Part shown: positions 45,083-54,049 of the stretch, piece after piece
Layout of the letters: each line of letters opens with the position of its first letter
How positions within the stretch are numbered: position 1 is the stretch's first letter
Assembly: GCA_022825065.1 (NCBI GenBank)
Contig: JAJDYR010000022.1
Span: forward strand, 313,426-377,425
Length of the DNA: 64,000 bases
From: a bacterium
Lineage (GTDB): Bacteria; UBA8248
Direction: 5' to 3'
Position numbers and translations under genes: made by a program
The notes under the pieces: model-generated
The model's input: the letters and a program-made list of their open reading frames with translations, nothing else
The model's database searches: none
What the model was told of the DNA's origin: nothing

Positions 45083-46356
45083 GGAATCCGCCTCTCTTCG
45101 ATGAACGCCGGAATGTGCTCGCCGCGGACGAGGTCGTCGTACGTCTCGCGCTCCCTGATTATATGATACTCCTCCCCGCGCACAAGAATCTCGGGCGGCC
45201 GGGGGCGCGAGTTGTAGTTCGACGCCATGGTGAAGCCGTACGCGCCCGAACTCATGACGGCCACCAGATCGTCGCGCTGAAACTCGGGCAAATCCCGGTC
45301 CTTGGCCAGATAGTCCCCGCTCTCGCATACCGGGCCCACCAGGTCCGTGACATGCTTCGGCCTCTCCCGCGCCGCCTCCTCCACCGGCCACACGTCCTGA
45401 AAGGCCTGGTAGAGGCTGGGGCGGATGAGGTCGTTCATGCCGGCGTCGATAATCACGAAGCGTTTTTCGGGATTCTCCTTCCCGTACAGCACGCGCGTGA
45501 CGAGGATGCCCGCGTTGCCCGTGATGACGCGGCCCGGCTCGAAAATGAGCGTGCACCCCAGATCCTTGAGCTTCGGCAGTATGGCCGCCGCGTAGTCACT
45601 CGGCAGCGGCGGCGCCTCGTCGTGATAGGTGATGCCCAGGCCGCCGCCCAGGTTCAGGTACCGGATGTCGTGCCCGTCGCCGCGCAACTCCCCCACCAGG
45701 CGCGCCACGATCTCCACCGAATCGGCGAACGGGCTGCTCGAGGTGATCTGGCTCCCGATATGGCAGTGCACGCCTGCGGGTTCGACGCCTTCGAGCGAAG
45801 CCGCCGTCCGGTACTGCTCCCTCGCCCGGTTGATGTCGATGCCGAACTTGCTCTTCTTGAGGCCGGTGGTGATGTAGGGATGCGTCTGGGGGTCGACGTC
45901 GGGGTTCACCCGGATAGCGACCTGAGCCTGTTTGCCCACCCGGCTCGCCACGGAGCCGATGTTCACCAACTCCTCCTCACTCTCCACGTTGAAGAGCAGC
46001 ACGCCCTTCTCCAGCGCGTAGGCGATCTCCTCGTCCGACTTGCCCACGCCCGCGAACACGATGCGCTCGTAGGGCATCCCGGCCCTGGCCGCGCGGAACA
46101 ACTCGCCGCCCGAAACGATGTCCAGCCCGCCGCCCATCGCGCCGAAGAGCCTCAAGATCGCCAGGTTCGAGTTGCTCTTCATGGCGAAGCAGATGAGGTG
46201 CGGGACGGATGCGAACGCCTCGCTGAACACGCGGAAATGCCTCGTCAGCGTCTCGTGGCTGTAGACGTAGTAAGGCGTTCCCACCTCCTCCGCCAGCCTC
46301 GTCAGGGATACGTCTTCGGCGCACAACTCGCCGTCTTTGTAATCGAAATGGTGCAT
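45079..46356 (-). CDS. lysA: Diaminopimelate decarboxylase
   Basis: A fold-type III PLP enzyme that makes lysine from meso-diaminopimelate. 425 residues. The PLP Lys lies in CFAMKSNSNLAILRLF; HCHIGSQI, LNLGGGLGI, EPGRVITGNAG and the CESGDYLAKDR active-site loop are all present. Overlap with dapF couples the two. The ATG has an AGAGAG ribosome site. Confidence 0.96.
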   Translation of the reverse strand: MHHFDYKDGELCAEDVSLTRLAEEVGTPYYVYSHETLTRHFRVFSEAFASVPHLICFAMKSNSNLAILRLFGAMGGGLDIVSGGELFRAARAGMPYERIVFAGVGKSDEEIAYALEKGVLLFNVESEEELVNIGSVASRVGKQAQVAIRVNPDVDPQTHPYITTGLKKSKFGIDINRAREQYRTAASLEGVEPAGVHCHIGSQITSSSPFADSVEIVARLVGELRGDGHDIRYLNLGGGLGITYHDEAPPLPSDYAAAILPKLKDLGCTLIFEPGRVITGNAGILVTRVLYGKENPEKRFVIIDAGMNDLIRPSLYQAFQDVWPVEEAARERPKHVTDLVGPVCESGDYLAKDRDLPEFQRDDLVAVMSSGAYGFTMASNYNSRPRPPEILVRGEEYHIIRERETYDDLVRGEHIPAFIEERRIP

Positions 46357-46396
46357 TCGGCAATCTCTCTTTCCGAGTCCTTCCGGGCTTGAGTTC

Positions 46397-46516
46397 CTAC
46401 AAACTCCCGGCGACCGGACTCTTGGGAGGTTTCGGCGGTCCCTTGACGCCGCAACCCGCGACCACGCAGGCCATCGCGACCATCAGGACGCCCGCCAGCA
46501 GAATTCTCTTCATCAT
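46397..46516 (-). CDS. lptM: Small LptM/YifL-type lipoprotein
   Basis: A 39-residue lipoprotein. The signal MMKRILLAGVLMVAMACVVAGC ends in a VAGC lipobox, and the mature start CGVKGPPKPP is the hallmark of YifL-family proteins (CGLKGPLYFP in E. coli), which sit beside lysA/dapF genes in many proteobacteria. In E. coli, YifL (LptM) helps LptD mature. It begins two bases after the argH stop and precedes lysA. The mature part is shorter than in E. coli. Confidence 0.8.
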   Translation of the reverse strand: MMKRILLAGVLMVAMACVVAGCGVKGPPKPPKSPVAGSL

Positions 46517-46517
46517 C

Positions 46518-47930
46518 CTAGATTCCCAACCGTTTTTTCTCGGCCCGTATCTGGGCCCGCACGCTTCGCTTGGAAGCCCCGCCCGCGCTGCTCCTCGAGC
46601 GCAGGGATTTCGCCAGATCCGTTTCCGCCAGATCACCCGCTTCGAGCCTGGAATCCGCTTCTTCCAAATCCCCGGCACTCAACTTCCCGAGGGCCACGCC
46701 CTTTTCGAGGGCGATCCGCACGGCGCGCCCCGCCGCCTCGTGCGCCTCCCTGAACGGCACCCCCCGCCGCACCATGGCGTCCGCCAGGTCCGTGGCCGTC
46801 ATGTACCCGCCCTCGGCGGCCCGGGCCATCGCCTCGGGCTGAAACCGCATGGATTCGACCATGGGCGCCATGACCCCCAGACAGGCCAGCATGGAGTCCG
46901 CGGCGTCGAACAGCGACTCTTTATCCTCCTGCATGTCCCGGTTATAGGTGAGCGGCAGCCCCTTCATCAAGGTGAGCAGGGCCATCAAATCCCCGAACAC
47001 GCGCCCGCTCTTGCCCCGGACGATCTCGGCCACGTCGGGGTTTTTCTTCTGCGGCATCAGGGAGCTTCCCGTGGCGAACGAATCCGCAAGCTCGACGAAG
47101 CCGAACTCCCCGCTCGCCCAGAGGATGATCTCCTCCCCCAGGCGGCTCAAGTGCATCATCGCGATGGCGGCGGAGGCGGCGAACTCCAGCGCGAAATCGC
47201 GGTCGCTCACCGCGTCCATGCTGTTCTCCGCGACGGCGGCGAACCCGAGCTTTCCCGCCACCATTTTCCTGTCCACCGGGTGGCTCGTGCCCGCCAGCGC
47301 GCCCGCCCCCAGCGGCAGGACGTTCACCCGGGCGCGCACTTGCGCGAACCGCTCCCCGTCGCGCCTGAGCATCTGGGAATACGCGAGCAGGTGATGCGCG
47401 AGCGATACGGGCTGCGCGCGCTGCAGGTGCGTGTAGCCGGGCATCACGGTATCGGCGTGCGCCTCCGCCTGCGCGAGCAGGGCGCGCCTGAGCGCAAGGA
47501 GCGCATCCAGCGTCTCGTCGACCCGGTCTCTCAGCCACAGCCTGAGCGACGTGGCCACCTGGTCGTTCCGGCTCCGGGCGGTGTGCAGCCTGCCGCCGGC
47601 GGCGCCGATTCGCTCAGTCAAAGCCGCCTCGACGTTCATGTGCACGTCTTCGAGTTCGGCCCGGAACTCGAATCTGCCGGCCTCCACCTCCTTCAGGATG
47701 GCCTTAAGGCCCCTGACGATGGCGCGGGCGTCCGCTTTCGCAATGATGCCCTGCGCCCCCAGCATCTCCGCGTGGGCGACGGAAGCGAGGACGTCGTACG
47801 GCGCCAGGCGGTAGTCGAACGAGACGCTCTCGGTGAAGGCCTCGACGCGCGCGTCCGTCCCGCCCCGGAACCTCCCGCCCCAGGGTTTCGTGGATTTCGT
47901 CTTCTGAGACTTCGCACCTCGTTTCGGCAT
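46518..47930 (-). CDS. argH: Argininosuccinate lyase
   Basis: Splits argininosuccinate to arginine and fumarate, the last step of arginine synthesis. 470 residues of the fumarase/aspartase superfamily. It starts with the KPWGGRFRGGTDARVEAFTESV motif, has the THLQRAQPV stretch, and the signature GSSLMPQKKNPDVAE with the catalytic Ser. ATG with a GGACAGGAG ribosome site. First gene of the lysA-dapF operon. Confidence 0.97.
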   Translation of the reverse strand: MPKRGAKSQKTKSTKPWGGRFRGGTDARVEAFTESVSFDYRLAPYDVLASVAHAEMLGAQGIIAKADARAIVRGLKAILKEVEAGRFEFRAELEDVHMNVEAALTERIGAAGGRLHTARSRNDQVATSLRLWLRDRVDETLDALLALRRALLAQAEAHADTVMPGYTHLQRAQPVSLAHHLLAYSQMLRRDGERFAQVRARVNVLPLGAGALAGTSHPVDRKMVAGKLGFAAVAENSMDAVSDRDFALEFAASAAIAMMHLSRLGEEIILWASGEFGFVELADSFATGSSLMPQKKNPDVAEIVRGKSGRVFGDLMALLTLMKGLPLTYNRDMQEDKESLFDAADSMLACLGVMAPMVESMRFQPEAMARAAEGGYMTATDLADAMVRRGVPFREAHEAAGRAVRIALEKGVALGKLSAGDLEEADSRLEAGDLAETDLAKSLRSRSSAGGASKRSVRAQIRAEKKRLGI

Positions 47931-48070
47931 CCGCTCCTGTCCTCTTTCGAACCACGCCGCGCGCCTGAGCCTGCGCCCAAGAGACGCAAAAAGAACTGCT
48001 TACACGATAGCGGGCGTGCAGGGCAACCGGGGAAAGCGGAAATCATGGAGGATCGCCCGGCCCCGCTCGC

Positions 48071-48252
48071 GGGCTGTTGAAAAACCCCCAAACGGTGAGG
48101 GGACGATGGTTTTGTAGGGGCGGACCTGTGTGTCCGCCCGATTTTATATATTCGATTCATAACGCCATGATTAAACGGGGCAAAGGCATAGGGCGGACAC
48201 ACAGGTCCGCCCCTACAACAGCCCGGTTTTGCATGGCTTTTTCAACAGCCCC
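48071..48252. repeat. Nested inverted-repeat element (182 bp)
   Basis: Outer arms GGGCTGTTGAAAAA (48071-48084) and TTTTTCAACAGCCC (48238-48251) enclose inner arms GTAGGGGCGGACCTGTGTGT.. (48114-48139) and its exact complement (48191-48216), each of which is itself a hairpin. The spacer is AT-rich. Non-coding; MITE-like. The sequence between argH and this element shows nothing else. Confidence 0.7.
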
Positions 48253-48272
48253 CTCAAGGGGAGAGCCGTAGC

Positions 48273-48297
48273 GGACAGGCACGGAGGCCTGTCCCTA
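48273..48297. repeat. GTAGGG-type hairpin repeat
   Basis: GGACAGGC-ACGGAG-GCCTGTCC then CTAC. The same sequence occurs at 39572 and 49877. From here to the permease start at 48454 nothing else is seen. Confidence 0.6.
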
Positions 48298-48453
48298 CAA
48301 AACCATCACGTCTTCGCCGCGTGAACCTCCTTGCCGCCGATCCGGCATCGGGCTTTTCCGGCGACCCCGCTTGCGGGCGCGCGCCGCATCTTCTAGGATG
48401 GCTCTTGCGCAGCCTCTTATCGAATCTATCGGCCGATTTCGGGGAAAACGTAT

Positions 48454-49734
48454 TTGGAACGGGAATATCGCCTCTTCTCACCCAGGCAGTGGATCTTCAT
48501 CGTCTCCGCTTTCGCCCTCATGGGGCTCTTCTCGGGCCTGAATTTCCTGTTCGGCGTATTCCTGAACCCCCTGATAGACGAATTCGCCTGGAACCGCTCG
48601 ACGGCCTCGGCGGCGTATTCCATCAACATGTTCATGATCGCGTTCTGCTCGATGATCGCGGGCGGCTTTTCCGACAAGTTCGGCACGAGGCCCGTGGTGC
48701 TCGTCGGGCTTCTCATCGCGGGCGGCTCGCTGCTTCTCTCCTTCTTCATCCAGAACCTGTGGCACTACTTCCTGTTCACCGGCGTGCTGGCGGGCACGGG
48801 GCGCGCCGCCATCGCGACCCCCGTGCAGGCCTTCATCCAGCGCAACCTGAACAGGCACCGGGGGCTGGCGACCGGGCTGGCCGGCTCGGGCACCGGCCTC
48901 GGCATCCTGATACTGGCGCCCCTCACCGGTTTCTTCATCAACAACTACGGCTGGAGAATCTCCTACCTCTACCTGGGAATCATCTTCTTCATCGTCGCCC
49001 TGCCCGCGGCCGTGTCTCTCGTGCCGCAAAGACGGCCCCCGGCGGACAGCCCCGGCCCCGGCCGGTCCCCGGGCAGACAGGAGGAGGCCGCCCCGATTCT
49101 CCCCGAGGCGTCCATGGGGATGCGGGAGATCCTCAAGCGCAGGCCGTTCTGGATGATCATCTCGAGCCACACCACCGACTGCATCTGCCACTCGGTGCTC
49201 ATCGTGCACCTCGTGCCCATCGCGATCGAGTCGGGCATCCCCCACGTGCAGGCGGCGGGCCTCGTGGGCGTCATGGGCCTGGGGACGCTCATCGGCAGGA
49301 TCAGCCTGGGCGTGCTCTCGGACCGCATCGGCGCCAAGTGGGCGCTGTTCACCACGCTCGTCACGCAGACGGCGCCCGTGCCCCTGCTGTTGTGGGTGGA
49401 GTCTCCCTACGCCTTTTACGCCATCGCCCTCATGGTCGGCACGGGCATGGGAGGCCACGGGACGATGTACCCCGTGGTGACGCGCGAATACTACGGCCCG
49501 AAGAGGGTGGGCCTCCTGTTCGGGGCGTTCATCACGGGCGCGAGCTCGGGCATGGCCACGGGCGGGTTCCTGGGCGGGCTGCTGCACGACCTGACGGGCG
49601 ACTACACGCTCTCCATCCTGCTCAGCTTCGCGGCCGGGGTCGCCTCGCTGTTCTTCGTCCTCGCCTACCCCTCGAGAATCAAGCCGATCCGGAAAGAAGA
49701 CGTGGCGCACCCCGTCGCCCAGCCCGCGGGCTGA
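48454..49734 (+). CDS. Major facilitator superfamily permease
   Basis: A 426-residue membrane protein with about 12 helices. The loop 2-3 motif is present (GGFSDKFGTRPVVLVG), and a second copy in the other half (GRISLGVLSDRIGAKWAL). A long cytoplasmic middle loop (PPADSPGPGRSPGRQEE) separates the halves. The family resembles oxalate/formate or monocarboxylate-type MFS members, but no substrate can be set. TTG 48454 is the best available start; it lacks a clear ribosome site. Confidence 0.88.
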   Translation: MEREYRLFSPRQWIFIVSAFALMGLFSGLNFLFGVFLNPLIDEFAWNRSTASAAYSINMFMIAFCSMIAGGFSDKFGTRPVVLVGLLIAGGSLLLSFFIQNLWHYFLFTGVLAGTGRAAIATPVQAFIQRNLNRHRGLATGLAGSGTGLGILILAPLTGFFINNYGWRISYLYLGIIFFIVALPAAVSLVPQRRPPADSPGPGRSPGRQEEAAPILPEASMGMREILKRRPFWMIISSHTTDCICHSVLIVHLVPIAIESGIPHVQAAGLVGVMGLGTLIGRISLGVLSDRIGAKWALFTTLVTQTAPVPLLLWVESPYAFYAIALMVGTGMGGHGTMYPVVTREYYGPKRVGLLFGAFITGASSGMATGGFLGGLLHDLTGDYTLSILLSFAAGVASLFFVLAYPSRIKPIRKEDVAHPVAQPAG

Positions 49735-49876
49735 GGGGTCTGGCTTCCCGAGGGGAAAGCCAGACGAAAAAGCCCTCGTCAATCGGGCTCGACACGTAGG
49801 GGCGTCGATCTTCCCGAAGAGGGCAGTTCGACCGTGCCCGCCCGTATCGGAAATGTCTATACCCGTAAGAGGCTTT

Positions 49877-49902
49877 GGACAGGCACGGAGGCCTGTCCCT
49901 AC
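49877..49902. repeat. GTAGGG-type hairpin repeat
   Basis: GGACAGGC-ACGGAG-GCCTGTCC then CTAC, directly joined to copy C of the C-run element that follows. Confidence 0.6.
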
Positions 49903-50120
49903 AAAACCAACCCCCCCTACCCCCCCTTGACAGGGGGGCATGAAAAATCAAAAACCCCCTCACCCCGGCTGGGGCGCATCGCCTTTTTACCCCCTGACAA
50001 GGGAGGCTATTCTTTCACCCCCTCGTCGGGAGGGCGCTCTTTCTTACCCCCCTGTCAAGGGGGGGTAGGGGGGGTTGCCTTTATCCCCCGTTAGGGGGAA
50101 GGTAGGGGGGTTGGTTTTCA
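49902..50120. repeat. Inverted-repeat element, copy C of a C-run family
   Basis: Arms AACCAACCCCCCCTACCCCC with TTGACAGGGGGG, and complement GGGGGTAGGGGGGGTTGCC, with the shared centre GGCATGAAAAATCAAAAACC...GCATCGCC. It carries extra partial arms (CCCCTCGTCGGGAGG, and a last GGTAGGGGGGTTGGTTTT), so it is longer than copies A and B. Confidence 0.65.
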
Positions 50121-50467
50121 AGGAGAGAGGCGAACGCGACTGATCGTAGAAAGAAAGGGCCGACACCCCTCGAAGGGCTGCTTTCAGGGGTTGTTGAAAA
50201 ACCCCCGAGTGTGGGAACTGCTGCGACACAATCCCAGAGGTGCAGGCCGAGTCGGGGTGTCGGCTGCTTTCATGAACGCGAAACAGGGGCTGCCCGTTGT
50301 TCCCGTTCCCGGCTCGAGGACTCAAACTCATAACCAGGAGCGGTACTGTTTGCTCTATCACGAGGGAAGCAACCAACGGGCAACCCCCTTTTCCACTCTT
50401 CTTCCTTTTCCTTTGTTCGCCTGAGACCCCGGGGCGGTGAAGCCCCGAAAGCCGAAGGCGTCCTGCT
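50121..50467. other. Non-coding gap after the repeat cluster
   Basis: No credible gene. It holds a GGGGTTGTTGAAAAACCCCC motif at 50187-50206, the same as the motifs flanking other repeat clusters. A stretch near 50310-50375 resembles part of a tRNA on the minus strand, but its T-arm does not pair. Confidence 0.5.
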
Positions 50468-52129
50468 CTACGGCCTATACGCTCCGAACGCCCCGATGAA
50501 GGCGGCGTCTCCCACCGGAGCGCTTTGCTTGATCACGTAAAAGGTTCCCGCGACCGAGTTCGGAGCATCAGGCTGGTATTCGTAATCCCGGCCATTACTC
50601 GTATTTTGGGGTGATAAGGGGGAACTTTTGGTTCTCTTGCCGAAGAATTGGCCCGTCCATCGACCACTGTAGTTTTCGCCCGCAATCACACCGACGGCGG
50701 CAGGATCTACATTACTAGCATCTTCAAATGGGCCGCTTATGTCGTTACCAAGAGGATGACGAATCAAATCAATACTACCCTTGATGGATTTCCCACCGGC
50801 AGTGATGTTCGTCACTTCACCCGAAATATTGCTGCCTGTAACATTTGTGCCGTCTACATTCCGGAACACGGCCGTGAGTTCGACGTCCGCCGTGAAATAA
50901 CTGGCCATTCCTGCCGTGAGGTAGGCCCCGCTCGCATCCCCCCGATAGGTAGCCGTTAGATCTCCGCCTGCCGAGACAAAATTGGTGATCTGGTGGAAAC
51001 CGGTAGCCTCAGCACAAGTATTAGGTAAAGCATTTTGAGTAGCGCTACACCGGTTGAGGCTTGCCGCGCGGGCAGCGTCAGTGATGTTTTCGCTGCCGTA
51101 TGCAAAGGCGCCCAGTTCGTGAGTTCCGGTGATGTCATTAAGCCAGATTCCGGCGAGCAGATAATCAGGGTCGGCGACATATTGATACGCCTCATTTATA
51201 TTCGGAGTGCCGGTGGTGTCGTCTTCTACTCCTGTACCTACTCTTTTCTCTACAGCGATATCCGTATAGGCATTGAAGAATAGAGTGTTGGCGGAGTTTT
51301 TCACATCGAGGCCCTGGGAAAGGCGTCCCGTCCCACCAAGTTTAGCCGTCTGGGCAGTAGCAGATGAAACCGCCCCTCCTCCGGTTCCTCCGACAGTTAT
51401 CGTTACTCCCAGCACTCCCCTCTTTGCATCTTGAGGTGTTGGGTATACCCCTGCACCTGCAGCATTTCTTGCTCCCGTGTGATAAGGATAAGTGGCTTCG
51501 TTCGCTCCCGAAGCCACCGTGCCCACAGTGATAGAATCAGAATCTAAATTGCCCAGAACCTCATCATATACCTTTTTATTGTCTCTCACGTGCTGGATGA
51601 GCGAGGAGCCATTCGTCGCGAGGCGATCTTCCTCCGCCTCTTGTTCGCGCAGGTTCGCCACCGCCTCCACGGCGCTCTGGATGCCCACCGCCTCCGTTTG
51701 AGCGGCCCTCAGCCTGCCGAGCGCCGCCTTCGCGCTCGCCACGGCGCCTTCCGCCGCCTCGGGCGTGGTGGCCGCATTCGCCGCGCCGCTCGCGCGCACG
51801 ATTTCCCTCAAGGCGTCCAGCGCGGCATTCCCCTCGGCGCGGGCGCTCGCTATCTGCTCCGCCGTGGCGTCGGCGTTTGCTTCCACCGCCGTCACGGCCA
51901 AGCGCGCTGCCTGTTCTATCCTGTTGGCGTCGTTGACGATGCCCGCTATCGTTTCTCTCGCGGTGGCAATCCTCTGCTCGTCACTCGGCCCCGGGTCTGG
52001 CTCCACCACGGGCGGTTCCTCCGGCGTCATTGCAGAGCCGCCACCGCCACCGCCGCCGCAACCGGAGGCAAATGCCGCAATGCACACGACAAGTACCGCC
52101 AATCCTGAATATCTGAGCATTTTCATCAT
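50468..52129 (-). CDS. Polyglycine surface lipoprotein with beta-barrel-like C-terminus (TbpB-like), paralog 1
   Basis: 553 residues. The signal ends in a FASGC lipobox and the mature protein starts with a run of seven Gly. Residues about 45-190 are Ala/Glu-rich helical repeats. The rest is beta-rich with the GTFYVIKQSAPVGDAAFIGAFGA ending typical of transferrin-binding-protein-like lipoprotein barrels. Such proteins display on the surface and bind host or metal-carrying ligands; the ligand here is unknown. Start ATG 52129 has an AGGGGG ribosome site. It lies downstream of a clear paralog. Confidence 0.72.
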   Translation of the reverse strand: MMKMLRYSGLAVLVVCIAAFASGCGGGGGGGSAMTPEEPPVVEPDPGPSDEQRIATARETIAGIVNDANRIEQAARLAVTAVEANADATAEQIASARAEGNAALDALREIVRASGAANAATTPEAAEGAVASAKAALGRLRAAQTEAVGIQSAVEAVANLREQEAEEDRLATNGSSLIQHVRDNKKVYDEVLGNLDSDSITVGTVASGANEATYPYHTGARNAAGAGVYPTPQDAKRGVLGVTITVGGTGGGAVSSATAQTAKLGGTGRLSQGLDVKNSANTLFFNAYTDIAVEKRVGTGVEDDTTGTPNINEAYQYVADPDYLLAGIWLNDITGTHELGAFAYGSENITDAARAASLNRCSATQNALPNTCAEATGFHQITNFVSAGGDLTATYRGDASGAYLTAGMASYFTADVELTAVFRNVDGTNVTGSNISGEVTNITAGGKSIKGSIDLIRHPLGNDISGPFEDASNVDPAAVGVIAGENYSGRWTGQFFGKRTKSSPLSPQNTSNGRDYEYQPDAPNSVAGTFYVIKQSAPVGDAAFIGAFGAYRP

Positions 52130-52242
52130 TTGCCCCCTAAGGCTGCCCCCCCTCCTGAAACGGAAGGGGGCGGACGGATTAAATTCGGGTTTCATCTACT
52201 GCTTGCGCGCGCCGAAGCAGCACGCTCTTTCCATCCCCCCCG

Positions 52243-52268
52243 GCCCCGGGCTGCATCAAGCCCGGGGC
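52243..52268 (-). terminator. GC hairpin between the two lipoprotein genes
   Basis: A perfect 10-bp stem (52243-52252 with 52259-52268) and a 6-base loop, 23 bases after the stop of paralog 2. No T-run, so attenuation or mRNA protection is as likely as termination. Confidence 0.5.
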
Positions 52269-52291
52269 TCGAAGGAGTCATGCGCTGCTGC

Positions 52292-54049
52292 TTACTCGGC
52301 CTTCCACGCGCCGAATGCGCCCAGGATGCTCATCTTGTCGTCCTGGGTGGACGCGCTGAACGTGCCGGCGACGGTCGTCGGGTGGGCGGTGGCAGTTGCG
52401 TTGGGGCCGTATAGCTGACCGCCCCACTGACCTCTGAAACCGTTTCCACCGAGAACGCCGTCTGTCGTGGCTATACCTGGAGTGCCTGCGGGTCCTGTCC
52501 CAACAATCCCTCCAGTGGCGTTTATGTTGCCTCTCTCCAGAGTCAGGGAACCGTCAATCGACTGTCCGGCGGCCATGATGCTCGAAATGCTTCCCGAGAT
52601 CGCCGCCAGAGGAGTCGTGTTCGTCGCTCCCCCGAAGTTGGCCTCGAGCGTGGCGTCGGCGTCGAAGTACTGGACCATTCCGCCCGCCGAGTACAGGCCG
52701 TTCGCGACCCCGTTATACGTGGCCTTACCCGTGATCCCTTCAGTAACCGCGAATGGATCGCTGCCGTAAGCGAACGAACCCACCTGGGCGGCATCGGCTG
52801 ATATTGTGGTGCCACCCTCTATCAGAGTGTCCCTGATGGAACCGATCACCCAGAAACCCCAGGCCAAGTAGTCGGTATCTATTTTTGTTACGGTCGCCTT
52901 GTCCGAGGTAAACTGGTAGTTTGTAACCGCTACAACCTTGCCGTCTTCATCCACGCTGATGGAGCAAGTCTCAGTGGCCGGGCAATAAAACTCACCAGTC
53001 ACTGGCGCGTTGTTATCCGCGGGATTTGAATTGTAGCTCGCTACAAAATCACTCCCGTCTCCCGGAACATCCCCTATGATTATACTGTCCGAAACAACGT
53101 CAGGGTCGGTTGCATCAGTCTGTGTATAACTATCTGCTCTTGTCGTCGCTTGAATGTCCGTGCTGACGACGAGATGACTTTTCGTCGTAGTGGTGGCTGC
53201 TGGATCTTGGAACAGCAGATCCTGGGCTTCCCAGCCGCCTTTGGTCTGGAAGCGTGAAGGCGTTTCACCCGTCAACAATCTATTCGTGCCAATGTTAAGC
53301 GCAAATTTGGATCCGCCCGCCATATGCGTCACTACTGTGGTAGGTGCAGCAGCTTCAACACCAGTAATTTGTGTACCTAGAGCTACGGTCGAAACAGTGT
53401 CTGTACCACTGACTCCACCCTGGTTCGTAAAACCAGTAGCAGCATCAGTAGCAGGCGGTCCGGCGGCCGCTATTGCGGCGTCCACGTTCGTTGCATTGGA
53501 AACGGCCTTGGGCGGCGTCGAGCCATCCAACTCGGCATTTTCAATGTCGTCGCCGTTGAGCATCTTGTTCGCCAGCATGGTAAGCCCCAGGCCGTGCATG
53601 CCAGCCGCTGCCATGGCGTTGTCCCGATACATCTCGGCTTTCATCTGGTATTCCATGGCCATGGCCGAAGTCGTGGCCATCGCCGCCGAGTCGGACGCGC
53701 CCTTGGCCATATCCGCGGCTGCCTGCGCGTTCGCCATCGCCACGGGGTCCACCGCGCCGCCCACGGCCGCCATCGCCGCCATGTAAGCCGCCATCGCGGC
53801 TTCCTGCGCGCCGCTCAGGGCCATCTCTTCGGCAAGGTCCGCGGCGGAGGTGCACGATCCGTCCGCGTTATACCGTCCGCCGTCACCCTCGCACATTTCC
53901 TGCGGGGTGGGTTCCGGCATTGCGGGCGGCTCCGGGTCCGGCGCCGTGGCGCTGCCGCCACCGCCGCCGCAGCCGGCCAGCGTCAGCGCGAACACAGCCG
54001 CCAGCGCGAAAGCGTAAAGCTTGGTTATCGATTTCTCTCTGAACGTCAT
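52292..54049 (-). CDS. Polyglycine surface lipoprotein with beta-barrel-like C-terminus (TbpB-like), paralog 2
   Basis: 585 residues. TLAGC lipobox followed by five Gly. Then a Cys-containing segment (EMCEGDGGRYNADGSC), an Ala/Met-rich helical region (AAYMAAMAAVGGAVDPVAMANAQAA, about residues 85-160) and a beta-rich C-terminal domain ending GTFSASTQDDKMSILGAFGAWKAE. Architecture and last 30 residues match paralog 1. The ATG at 54049 follows a long non-coding region; the paralogs may be expressed together. Confidence 0.72.
   Translation of the reverse strand: MTFREKSITKLYAFALAAVFALTLAGCGGGGGSATAPDPEPPAMPEPTPQEMCEGDGGRYNADGSCTSAADLAEEMALSGAQEAAMAAYMAAMAAVGGAVDPVAMANAQAAADMAKGASDSAAMATTSAMAMEYQMKAEMYRDNAMAAAGMHGLGLTMLANKMLNGDDIENAELDGSTPPKAVSNATNVDAAIAAAGPPATDAATGFTNQGGVSGTDTVSTVALGTQITGVEAAAPTTVVTHMAGGSKFALNIGTNRLLTGETPSRFQTKGGWEAQDLLFQDPAATTTTKSHLVVSTDIQATTRADSYTQTDATDPDVVSDSIIIGDVPGDGSDFVASYNSNPADNNAPVTGEFYCPATETCSISVDEDGKVVAVTNYQFTSDKATVTKIDTDYLAWGFWVIGSIRDTLIEGGTTISADAAQVGSFAYGSDPFAVTEGITGKATYNGVANGLYSAGGMVQYFDADATLEANFGGATNTTPLAAISGSISSIMAAGQSIDGSLTLERGNINATGGIVGTGPAGTPGIATTDGVLGGNGFRGQWGGQLYGPNATATAHPTTVAGTFSASTQDDKMSILGAFGAWKAE

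Noticed and set aside
44258..45556. dapF as a 432-residue protein
   Set aside because: The extra 158 residues lie inside lysA in another frame. GTG 45082 overlapping the lysA stop gives a normal 274-residue DapF.
46389..48080. Plus-strand frame covering argH on the other strand
   Set aside because: argH has full family signatures on the minus strand; the opposite frame is His/Arg/Gly-rich and without motifs.
50310..50375. A tRNA gene on the minus strand
   Set aside because: A stretch resembles the D-arm side and T-loop of a tRNA, but the D-arm is too short, the T-stem does not pair and no acceptor stem of 7 pairs is found.
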